From an uncultured Alphaproteobacteria bacterium (GTDB lineage Bacteria > Pseudomonadota > Alphaproteobacteria > Micavibrionales > Micavibrionaceae): DNA of 5,002 bases. The stretch is taken from positions 1-5,002 of the forward strand of contig CAKZKV010000097.1 of NCBI GenBank assembly GCA_937124505.1, in the 5' to 3' direction. The position numbers and the translations under genes were made by a program. The notes under the pieces are model-generated. The model was not told the origin of the DNA. It worked only from the letters and a program-made list of their open reading frames with translations, and ran no database searches. Below, piece by piece: positions 1-5,002 of this stretch (its first letter is position 1; every line of letters starts with the position of its first letter).

Positions 1-403
1 CAATATCGGGGCCCTTATTTTAAAAATGGCGCTGATTTCCCTGCTATTGACCGCCGTAGGAACCATTCTGGGAGGGATCTGGGCGGATCAGTCCTGGGGC
101 CGCTTCTGGGGCTGGGACCCGAAAGAAAACGGTGCGCTGTTGATCGTCCTGTGGCTGGTCTGGAGCATCCACGGTAAAATTGCCGGTCAGTTAAAAGATC
201 TTGGCTTTCTGGTCGCTAACGCTTTCCTCATCGTCGTGGTCGCCATCGCGTGGTTTGGCGTGAATTTATTGAATGTCGGGTTGCATTCTTACGGATTTAT
301 CAGCGGGATAGCACTCGGCCTTGGCGTCTTTTGCATCCTTGAACTCATCCTGATCGCCGCTCCCGCCCTGATATTACAAAACAGGAAGAGATATGCGCCT
401 TAA
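1..403 (+). CDS. ccsA: Cytochrome c biogenesis protein, CcsA/CcmF-type haem handling protein (C-terminal part; 5' end outside window)
   Basis: Only the last 133 residues are visible. The frame is open to the left edge (first full codon at position 2), so the ATG at 26 is an internal methionine. The diagnostic feature is the tryptophan-rich WWD signature, reading WADQSWGRFWGWDPKENGA at about nt 80-136, which binds haem on the outer face of the cytoplasmic membrane in CcsA, CcmC and CcmF. After it come a hydrophobic segment, a short loop, another hydrophobic segment, the motif GLHSYG (nt 278-295) whose histidine probably matches a conserved haem-ligating His, a last membrane segment and a basic tail (QNRKRYAP). 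The role is delivery of haem to apocytochrome c. The pattern resembles CcsA/ResC of System II more than CcmC, but the N-terminus is needed to be sure. The next gene starts inside its last codons, which implies translational coupling. Confidence 0.88.
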   Translation, partial: NIGALILKMALISLLLTAVGTILGGIWADQSWGRFWGWDPKENGALLIVLWLVWSIHGKIAGQLKDLGFLVANAFLIVVVAIAWFGVNLLNVGLHSYGFISGIALGLGVFCILELILIAAPALILQNRKRYAP

Positions 404-971
404 CCTCCTGTTTTTAATTGTTGTTTCATTTGTTATTCTGGGGCTGACATGGTTTCTGAATCAGCCGCAAAGACCTGATTCTCAAAAAACACCAACGAAA
501 GCCGTAACGCAGACGGATGCGTTCCCGCCCATCCCCTATTTTACCTTCACCACAATCCGGAATATGGAACACAAAATCACGGAATATGAAGGCAAAACCG
601 TCCTCCTCAATTTCTGGGCGTCATGGTGTGCGCCCTGCCTTGTCGAATTTCCCAAACTGCTGGATCTCGCAAAACAGAACCCGGAGGACATCGTCATCAT
701 CGCTCTGTCCGTCGATAAAACAAAAAGCAACATCAACCGGTTCCTTGAAAAGCTTGATGAAGCACCAAGCCTTGATAACGTTATCATCGGCTGGGACCCG
801 CGGCAGGAAATTGCCTATGATCTGTTCCAGACAATCCGCTATCCCGAAACCTACGTCATCGGCCCCGACCAGACCCTCCGCCTGAAAGTTGTTGGTGCGG
901 ACGTTGATTTTTCTTCTGAGGAGTTTCTGGAAAAACTGCCCATCTCAGAGACTTTCAAGAAACCCCGTTGA
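393..971 (+). CDS. TlpA/ResA-family membrane-anchored thiol:disulfide oxidoreductase
   Basis: The 192-residue protein begins with one hydrophobic segment (about residues 4-22) after MRLN, giving a signal anchor that puts the rest in the periplasm. A polar linker follows to about residue 42. The thioredoxin-like domain has the redox motif WCAPC at 78-82 inside LLNFWASWCAPC, and the cis-proline loop YPETYVI at 150-156, both typical of TlpA/ResA/CcmG proteins. ALSVDK at 104-109 fits the usual strand after the active-site helix. Such proteins reduce the cysteines of apocytochrome c before haem attachment. The ATG at 393 overlaps the end of the upstream haem handling gene by 11 bases and has a good Shine-Dalgarno (AGGAAGAG, 383-390). 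The gene pair fits one cytochrome c maturation operon. Whether it is ResA, CcmG or a more general TlpA cannot be settled from this sequence, so no symbol is given. Confidence 0.9.
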   Translation: MRLNLLFLIVVSFVILGLTWFLNQPQRPDSQKTPTKAVTQTDAFPPIPYFTFTTIRNMEHKITEYEGKTVLLNFWASWCAPCLVEFPKLLDLAKQNPEDIVIIALSVDKTKSNINRFLEKLDEAPSLDNVIIGWDPRQEIAYDLFQTIRYPETYVIGPDQTLRLKVVGADVDFSSEEFLEKLPISETFKKPR

Positions 972-990
972 TCAAAGCCCGCGCACTGTC

Positions 991-1010
991 TATTTTACTA
1001 TGGTAATATA
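991..1010 (+). promoter_or_regulatory. Possible extended -10 promoter for flhF, inside a short imperfect palindrome
   Basis: In the 61-base gap before flhF, TG at 1001-1002 followed one base later by TAATAT (1004-1009) fits an extended -10 element. No convincing -35 box lies 16-18 bases upstream. Transcription would begin near 1016, leaving a leader of about 17 bases that contains the weak ribosome site GGAA (1020-1023). The -10 sits in an A/T-rich imperfect palindrome (TATTTTAC / GTAATATA, 7 of 8 pairs, centred near 1000), which could be an operator or chance. The match is short, so this is a candidate only. Confidence 0.27.
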
Positions 1011-1032
1011 AAAAGATTCGGAAACTAATGTT

Positions 1033-2037
1033 ATGCGGCTCAAGTCGTTTTACGCAGATACCATGAAAGAAGCCATGCAACTGGTCAAGGAGACATTGGG
1101 AGAGGATGCCGTGATTATCGGCACCAGGGAAGAAAAAGGTGGCGGCGTGCGCCTGACCGCCGCTATTGAGCAACAACTGGATGTCTATGATGATCTGCCG
1201 GAACCAATGAATCTTGAAGAAGACGAAGGCGATGCCGAAGACTGGCTGCATGAAGACGGCAATGACGAGGAAGACGTGATTGTCGAGCATTTGACAGACG
1301 TTCTCCTGCGCCATGGCGTCCCTGAAGACGTGATGGATCACATTATCTCCTGCGCCACGGTTGTCGGTGCCGGTGATCCCAAGACCGCCATGATCGCCGC
1401 TCTGGAGCATATTTTCGGCTATCGCCCGTTGCCGCTGAAAGCCTATAAAAAACCCATCATGCTGATCGGCCCGCCCGGCGCCGGAAAAACGCTGGCGACC
1501 GCGAAGCTGGCGGCGAGAAACGTGATGAACGGCCTGAAAGTCGTCGTGATTACAACTGATACCGTTCGGGCCGGGGGCGTGGAACAGCTTGAATCCTTTA
1601 CAAAAATCCTGAAAGCGCCCCTTCTGGAGGCGGAAACAAGGGAGGAATTAAAAGTCGCTTTGCTGGAGGCCGAGAATTATAACGTCGACCAGATCCTGAT
1701 TGATACCGCCGGGATGAACCCGTTCGACCCGGATGACATGAAGCGTACCGCCAAAATGCTGGCAATCGGCAATATTGAGCCTGTGCTGGTCATGCCCGCA
1801 GGCGGAGACGCAGCAGAATCCGGCGAAGTTGCGCGTATTTTTGCCACGCTTGGCGCGAAGTGGATGCTGCCGAGCCGTCTGGATATTGCACGCCGTCTGG
1901 GGGGATTGCTGGAAGCCGCGCATCAGGGTGGCCTGTCTTTTGCAGATGCGTCCCACAGCCCGAAAGTTGCAGACGGATTATTGCCTATCACGCCCGAACG
2001 ACTCACAAATTTGCTGATGCAGAGTGTGAAAAGGTAA
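1033..2037 (+). CDS. flhF: Flagellar biosynthesis SRP-type GTPase FlhF
   Basis: FlhF recruits early flagellar components to the pole and sets the assembly site. The start MRLKSFYADTMKEAMQLVKE matches the FlhF B-domain opening, which fixes the ATG at 1033. Order in 334 residues: B domain about 1-50; a strongly acidic linker 53-81 with 16 Asp/Glu in 29 residues; an N-like helical domain about 84-135; the SRP54-type G domain about 140-334. Visible nucleotide-binding motifs are G1 GPPGAGKT (146-153), the DTVRAGGVEQL segment (176-186, the SRP-GTPase DTxRxxAxEQL region) and G3 DTAG (224-227). Where G4 TKxD is expected the protein has SRLD (281-284), followed by RRLGGLLEAA, the usual closing region. 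At 334 residues it is shorter than many FlhF proteins (about 400-500), mainly in the linker. flhG follows 46 bases downstream, the normal pairing. The 61-base gap upstream may hold its own promoter. Confidence 0.93.
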   Translation: MRLKSFYADTMKEAMQLVKETLGEDAVIIGTREEKGGGVRLTAAIEQQLDVYDDLPEPMNLEEDEGDAEDWLHEDGNDEEDVIVEHLTDVLLRHGVPEDVMDHIISCATVVGAGDPKTAMIAALEHIFGYRPLPLKAYKKPIMLIGPPGAGKTLATAKLAARNVMNGLKVVVITTDTVRAGGVEQLESFTKILKAPLLEAETREELKVALLEAENYNVDQILIDTAGMNPFDPDDMKRTAKMLAIGNIEPVLVMPAGGDAAESGEVARIFATLGAKWMLPSRLDIARRLGGLLEAAHQGGLSFADASHSPKVADGLLPITPERLTNLLMQSVKR

Positions 2038-2083
2038 ATAAAGGGTTAATATCCTCTCGACAGGACTGGAAAAAGCAGAGAAA

Positions 2084-2944
2084 ATGGAAAGCATCATGAC
2101 TGATTCGGTCACATCAACAGGAAATGAAAACGAAACAAAAACTGGCGCACCCGTCTTTCGCCGGTCAAAGAATATTATCGCCGTGGCCAGCGGAAAAGGC
2201 GGTGTCGGCAAAACATGGTTTTCCATTACCCTCTCACACGCCCTGGCCAAGGCCGGCAAAAAAGTTCTGCTGTTTGACGGAGATCTGGGGCTGGCCAACG
2301 TGGACGTGCAATTGGGGCTGATGCCGCGCCGCGACCTGAACGACGTCATTCGAGGCCGACTGAGCATTGATAAAGTGATCCAGACTTACGAAGATGGCGG
2401 CTTTGACATTATCGCCGGGCGCAGCGGACAGGCCTCCCTCTCCGCCCTGCCCAGCCAGAGGCTGGCGATGTTGCGTGACCAGCTTATGGAGGTATCGGAT
2501 AAATATGATATTGTTATCGTTGACCTTGGTGCCGGTGTTGACCGCACCGTGCGGATGTTCTCTGCTACTGCTATCCATACTTTACTTATAACGACGGATG
2601 AGCCGACTTCTCTGACCGACGCTTATGCGTTTATAAAGCTGGGAAATGCGGCGGGCGTGTCAAAAAACGTCAGCATCGTCGCCAATATTGCCAGCAGCCC
2701 GGCGGAAGGGGAGCGGACTTACAAAACGCTTCTGAAAGCCTGTGAAAACTTTTTGAAACTCTCGCCGCAACTGGCCGGAATTGTCCGCGCCGATCCGAAA
2801 GTAAAGGATTCGATCCGCCATCAAACCCCGATCCTGACCCGCTCCCCAAACGCGGATGCCTCGGAAGACATGGAAAAAATTGCCGCCAAAACGCTGCATA
2901 TCCTTCAAAACGCCAGAAAAACGGCCTCCGCCGCCAAAGGATAG
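2084..2944 (+). CDS. flhG: MinD/ParA-type ATPase FlhG (FleN/YlxH), flagellar number regulator
   Basis: FlhG is a membrane-associated MinD-like ATPase that limits flagellar number, partly by stimulating FlhF GTPase. The 286-residue protein shows the deviant Walker A SGKGGVGKT (36-44), the A-prime segment DGDLGLANVDVQLGL (65-79), switch II as VDLGAG (146-151, where DTGAG is more usual), and DEPTSLTDAYAFIKL (172-186), close to the PEPTSITDAYALIK pattern of FlhG/MinD-like proteins. The N-terminus (1-28) is polar and lacks the DQAxxLR helix used by other FlhG proteins to activate FlhF. The last about 25 residues (EKIAAKTLHILQNARK) can form an amphipathic helix that may bind membrane. Two in-frame ATGs are possible: 2084 has GCAGAG upstream, 2096 has GGAAAG only four bases away; 2084 is preferred, weakly. 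It is probably co-transcribed with flhF. Confidence 0.92.
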   Translation: MESIMTDSVTSTGNENETKTGAPVFRRSKNIIAVASGKGGVGKTWFSITLSHALAKAGKKVLLFDGDLGLANVDVQLGLMPRRDLNDVIRGRLSIDKVIQTYEDGGFDIIAGRSGQASLSALPSQRLAMLRDQLMEVSDKYDIVIVDLGAGVDRTVRMFSATAIHTLLITTDEPTSLTDAYAFIKLGNAAGVSKNVSIVANIASSPAEGERTYKTLLKACENFLKLSPQLAGIVRADPKVKDSIRHQTPILTRSPNADASEDMEKIAAKTLHILQNARKTASAAKG

Positions 2945-2987
2945 GGCCTTATCCTCCTCAATTTTTCATTATGCCTGTTTAAGGCCC
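2944..2987 (+). terminator. Perfect 8-bp inverted repeat at the flhG stop codon, possible terminator or mRNA end
   Basis: GGGCCTTA (2944-2951), starting with the last base of the flhG TAG, pairs perfectly with TAAGGCCC (2980-2987). The loop is long, 28 bases, and contains a T-run. No T-tract follows the right arm (it continues GTTGGTAT), so it is not a classical intrinsic terminator. It could stabilise the end of the flhF-flhG mRNA, act with Rho, or be the edge of the repeat cluster that follows. Confidence 0.3.
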
Positions 2988-2995
2988 GTTGGTAT

Positions 2996-3071
2996 CTCCT
3001 CGCCCCACCGGGGAGAGGACGGAAAACACCATGAGCCATAAGCGAATGGCTTGTTTTCCTGGTGAGGGGGC
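2996..3071. repeat. C/G-rich palindromic intergenic repeat element with two hairpins
   Basis: The first hairpin at 2998-3018 pairs CCTC and CCCC with GGGG and GAGG around a three-base ACC loop, with one mismatched base on each side. The second, 3021-3059, pairs GGAAAACA (3021-3028) perfectly with TGTTTTCC (3052-3059). Inside it AGCCAT (3034-3039) pairs with ATGGCT (3046-3051) around a six-base loop, leaving five unpaired bases (3029-3033) on the left only. A GGTGAGGGGGC tail closes the unit. On the minus strand it reads from GCCCCCTCACC to CCTCTCCCCGGTGGGGCGAG, which resembles REP/ERIC-like intergenic palindromes common in alphaproteobacterial genomes. Membership of a dispersed family is inferred; only one copy is in this window. 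Confidence 0.6.
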
Positions 3072-3085
3072 ATTGTTTTTATCAC

Positions 3086-3125
3086 TCACGCAAAGAGCGC
3101 AAAGAAAATGACACGAACCGCAAAG
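3086..3125. repeat. Cluster of CGCAAAG direct repeats
   Basis: CGCAAAG occurs three times on the + strand, at 3089-3095, 3098-3104 and 3119-3125, and once inverted (CTTTGCG, 3219-3225) beyond the next palindrome. The outermost bases also pair: TCACGC (3086-3091) with GCGTGA (3243-3248). The arrangement resembles CTTTGCG-type intergenic repeats that I recall as widespread in bacterial genomes, but that family assignment is from memory. The 7-mer does not recur elsewhere as far as I read, so copy number outside the window would decide. Confidence 0.45.
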
Positions 3126-3130
3126 TCCTC

Positions 3131-3204
3131 TGTCATTTCGACGACCAGCGGAAGGAGAAATCTCTCAAACAATCAGGAGATTTCTCGCTATCGCTGAAAT
3201 GACA
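3131..3204. repeat. Palindromic element with TGTCATTTC / GAAATGACA termini (REP/MITE-like)
   Basis: The ends are a perfect 9-bp inverted repeat, TGTCATTTC (3131-3139) and GAAATGACA (3196-3204). The centre is a perfect 10-bp inverted repeat, GAGAAATCTC (3155-3164) and GAGATTTCTC (3177-3186), around a 12-base loop. AGCG (3147-3150) pairs with CGCT (3192-3195) between them. The unpaired bases are asymmetric: seven lie between the outer and middle left arms, none on the right. The sequence closely resembles a palindromic repeat that I recall from intergenic regions of many proteobacterial and other genomes. There is no coding capacity, so any movement would depend on an enzyme encoded elsewhere. 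Confidence 0.7.
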
Positions 3205-3288
3205 AAACACATGGCGTCCTTTGCGTTATCATGGCGATCATCGCGTGAACGTTTTGGAATCCACCCCTCCACCCACTACATCAATAAC

Positions 3289-3316
3289 TTTAAGTTCAGC
3301 TGTAAAAGATTATAGG
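3289..3316 (+). promoter_or_regulatory. Weak candidate sigma70-type promoter for the downstream proline-rich gene
   Basis: TTTAAG (3289-3294) and TATAGG (3311-3316) are separated by 16 bases in the A/T-rich stretch just before the start codon at 3329. Each box matches the consensus at four of six positions. No sigma28 or sigma54 flagellar promoter pattern is evident here. A start point near 3322 would leave a leader of only a few bases, which weakens the proposal. Confidence 0.15.
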
Positions 3317-3328
3317 TTAAGATAAGCC

Positions 3329-5002
3329 ATGTCCGACACGCCGTTCAATTCGTTTCCCACCGCACCGAAAAGCCCCGGAGAAATGGTGTCAGGTGAGACA
3401 TCACAGCGGAGTAATAGCAGCAATGTCAAGATCATCAGCCTTTCAGAAGAACTGAAAACGGAGCAGTCCAGACCCTCCCCCTCCCAACGCATCGAAGGTC
3501 GCGTGATCCAAAGTGACCCGAAAACGAACCGCCTGACCGTCCGCACAGAAAAAGGAGACATCGAAGTCCAGTTACCAAAAGAACGCGCCTTGCCTGAACG
3601 CGGAACACCTGTTGAGATCAAACTTCCGCCGCCGGACAGCAAACAGCAGACCGCGACATTGCGCCCGCTCCCCCCGCCTCCGCTTCCACCTCAAACCGAT
3701 CAGGTCAACCTGAACACGTCACGCCCTCTGCCCCCCGGCACATATCAATCACCTTCGGGGACACCGCCACAAGGAAATCCTCAGCCCCTGCCACCCTTAC
3801 AAGCCGGACAGACCGTGCGGATCACACCTCTGCCGCCGTCCTTATTGCCCAATATACAAATCGCGCCTTTACCTCCAACATTAACCGCAACGCCCTCTCT
3901 TCCCGCCCTGTCTCCAATTTTAGCAGCATCCCAGCCTGCTGCACCAACGGCACTGATGATCTCACCTGTGACGCCCCCTCCCTCTCTGCCAATCCTGAAT
4001 ACAGTGACTCCCACCACATTCTCTCCGCCCTCACTCACAACAGTTCTGAACGGTGAAGGACACCTCCCGGCATCCTCTTTTCTGAACGTCTTTTCTTCAG
4101 GCCAGCCCGCCACGACGGGCCTGATTAAAACAACGCTCTCCTCATACGCCTCATCCCCCCCCTCTCCTTCTCAACCTCTTGCCACCACCCCGTCACAGAT
4201 ACAATTAACACCGCCGCTGTTTAACCCATCGACACCGCTGAGATTAACACAAGCCCTGCAACAACAGCCCCCGGCGTTTCTGTCTCCTCTTGCAGGACCG
4301 GCGCAGCTTCCGGCAACGGTGATCGGTCAGACGGCGCAAGGCCAGCCCGTCATCTCCTTGCAATTCTATAGCGCCGAAACAGCGCCGCAGTTTTTTACCC
4401 TCCAGAACGTCAGCCTGCCCCTTGGCGCCACCCTGTCCTTTCCCGTTACGGAACTGGCGGCGGCCACGACAACAAACGTCACAGCGACACAATCCTCCCT
4501 GCCGCTCCCCGCCAAAGCCGAAAGCTTGTTCCAGATGTCTCTCTGGCCCGCCCTGAATGAAGTTCTGGAAGTGTTACAACAGACAAATCCCACACTTGCC
4601 GGACAGCTTTTACAAATCATCCCCTCCGCCCGCACACCGGCGAGTATTCCACCGGCCCTGCTGCTATTCCTTGCCGCGGTCAAAGGCGGGGACATGAGTG
4701 CATGGATCGGGGAAAAACCCGCAGACCTGCTGCGCCGGATTGGTCGCAACGATTTAATCAACCGTCTTGGCGCGGATGGCGCGTCACTCAACCGCGTCAC
4801 AAGCGAGTCCTTGCCAAATGACTGGCGCGGGATGGTTTTTCCGTTTCATAGCGGTCAGGGCCTGCAAAACATTACCGTTTATTACAAACAGGATGAGGCA
4901 CCGTCGGAGACAGAAGACAGCAAAAAACAGACCCGGTTCATTTTCGATATGAATCTTAGCCGTATGGGAGACGTGCAGATTGACGGCCTGTTCAAACCGG
5001 CG
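3329..5002 (+). CDS. Proline-rich protein with FliK/hook-length-control-like C-terminal region (partial, 3' end outside window)
   Basis: The frame from ATG 3329 is open for 558 codons to the window edge with no stop. The N-terminus (MSDTPFNSFPTAPKSPGEMV) is polar, with no signal peptide or membrane segment. A small beta-rich module at about 55-100 runs from IEGRVIQSDP to GTPVEIKLPP. Residues 100-325 are low-complexity Pro/Thr/Ser/Gln/Leu, with LPP motifs repeated. A second module of similar pattern is at about 327-373 (ATVIGQ to LGATLSFPV). A helical part follows (400-482), then a segment ending RFIFDMNLSRMGDVQIDGLFKP (537-557), recalling the LxLxPxxLGxVxV core of FliK-type C-terminal domains. 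FliK proteins are exported rulers that fix hook length, and a disordered proline-rich middle fits that. The role is inferred from this and from following flhF-flhG. The ribosome site is weak (AGG 3314-3316); an internal ATG at 3383 has GGAG only two bases away, so 3329 is preferred. Confidence 0.72.
   Translation, partial: MSDTPFNSFPTAPKSPGEMVSGETSQRSNSSNVKIISLSEELKTEQSRPSPSQRIEGRVIQSDPKTNRLTVRTEKGDIEVQLPKERALPERGTPVEIKLPPPDSKQQTATLRPLPPPPLPPQTDQVNLNTSRPLPPGTYQSPSGTPPQGNPQPLPPLQAGQTVRITPLPPSLLPNIQIAPLPPTLTATPSLPALSPILAASQPAAPTALMISPVTPPPSLPILNTVTPTTFSPPSLTTVLNGEGHLPASSFLNVFSSGQPATTGLIKTTLSSYASSPPSPSQPLATTPSQIQLTPPLFNPSTPLRLTQALQQQPPAFLSPLAGPAQLPATVIGQTAQGQPVISLQFYSAETAPQFFTLQNVSLPLGATLSFPVTELAAATTTNVTATQSSLPLPAKAESLFQMSLWPALNEVLEVLQQTNPTLAGQLLQIIPSARTPASIPPALLLFLAAVKGGDMSAWIGEKPADLLRRIGRNDLINRLGADGASLNRVTSESLPNDWRGMVFPFHSGQGLQNITVYYKQDEAPSETEDSKKQTRFIFDMNLSRMGDVQIDGLFKPA

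Larger units (their letters stand above)
2945..3328. other. 384-base non-coding region between flhG and the next gene, built mostly of palindromes
   Basis: No reading frame here looks like a gene on either strand. The content, in order, is a hairpin at the flhG stop, a C/G-rich palindromic element, CGCAAAG repeats, a TGTCATTTC-ended palindrome with an inverted CTTTGCG beyond it, and about 80 bases of A/T-rich DNA (3249-3328) leading to the next start codon. The last part could carry the promoter for the downstream gene. The best box pair I can find is TTTAAG (3289-3294), 16 bases, then TATAGG (3311-3316), which is weak. The size and hairpins suggest that the downstream gene is transcribed separately from flhF-flhG. 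Confidence 0.75.

Noticed and set aside
26..403. ATG at 26 as the true start of the first gene
   Set aside because: The frame is open to the left edge and the WWD region lies in the C-terminal half of CcsA-type proteins, so a start just before it would remove most of the protein.
1028..1066. Tiny 12-codon frame starting five bases before flhF and overlapping it
   Set aside because: It is too short and has no family resemblance; the FlhF N-terminal consensus fits the ATG at 1033 instead.
955..1410. 151-codon minus-strand frame across the tlpA end and the flhF start
   Set aside because: It is the antisense shadow of flhF; the protein has no recognisable family features, and the + strand gene is certain from its GTPase motifs.
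3212..3224. TGGC...TTGC resembling a sigma54 promoter upstream of the FliK-like gene
   Set aside because: The GG and GC pairs are separated by 8 bases instead of the required 10, and the TTTGCG half belongs to the inverted CTTTGCG repeat.
3086..3225. CGCAAAG repeats considered as a CRISPR array
   Set aside because: The repeats are only 7 bases, unevenly spaced, one is inverted, and there are no uniform spacers or cas genes.
3310..4113. Minus-strand frames of about 70-110 codons opposite the proline-rich gene
   Set aside because: They arise because C-rich Pro/Thr/Ser codons give few stops on the other strand; products are Gly/Arg-rich low complexity without family features.
4366..4800. 144-codon minus-strand frame
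   Set aside because: It is antisense to the second module and helical part of the FliK-like gene, Ser/Arg/Ala-rich, with no recognisable motif.

Overview
The window looks like chromosomal DNA of a flagellated Gram-negative bacterium, most likely an alphaproteobacterium or a close relative. That placement rests on the look of the FlhF and FlhG proteins and on the unusual hook-length-control-like gene; no ribosomal or other marker gene is present to confirm it. Every supported gene lies on the + strand.

The left end (1-971) holds the end of a CcsA/CcmF-type haem handling protein with its tryptophan-rich WWD signature. A membrane-anchored TlpA/ResA-type thioredoxin with a WCAPC active site overlaps it by 11 bases. 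Together they form the tail of a cytochrome c maturation operon: one delivers haem, the other keeps the apocytochrome cysteines reduced.

The centre (1033-2944) holds flhF and flhG, 46 bases apart. FlhF is an SRP-type GTPase and FlhG a MinD-type ATPase; as a pair they set where flagella form and how many. This FlhF is short, with a strongly acidic linker and SRLD in place of the usual TKxD motif. This FlhG lacks the DQAxxLR activator helix known from other FlhG proteins.

From 2945 to 3328 there is no gene. The stretch is packed with palindromes: a hairpin starting at the flhG stop codon, a C/G-rich palindromic element, a cluster of CGCAAAG repeats, and a TGTCATTTC...GAAATGACA element. They look like dispersed intergenic repeat families stacked on or inside one another.

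The right end (3329-5002) is one open reading frame of 558 codons that runs out of the window without a stop. It encodes a very proline/threonine/serine/glutamine-rich protein with two small beta-rich modules and a C-terminal region resembling hook-length control (FliK-type) proteins. Following flhF-flhG, it is probably flagellar.

I see no CRISPR array, transposase, tRNA or rRNA, and no convincing new multi-gene system. The least conventional parts are the stacked repeats and the long FliK-like protein.
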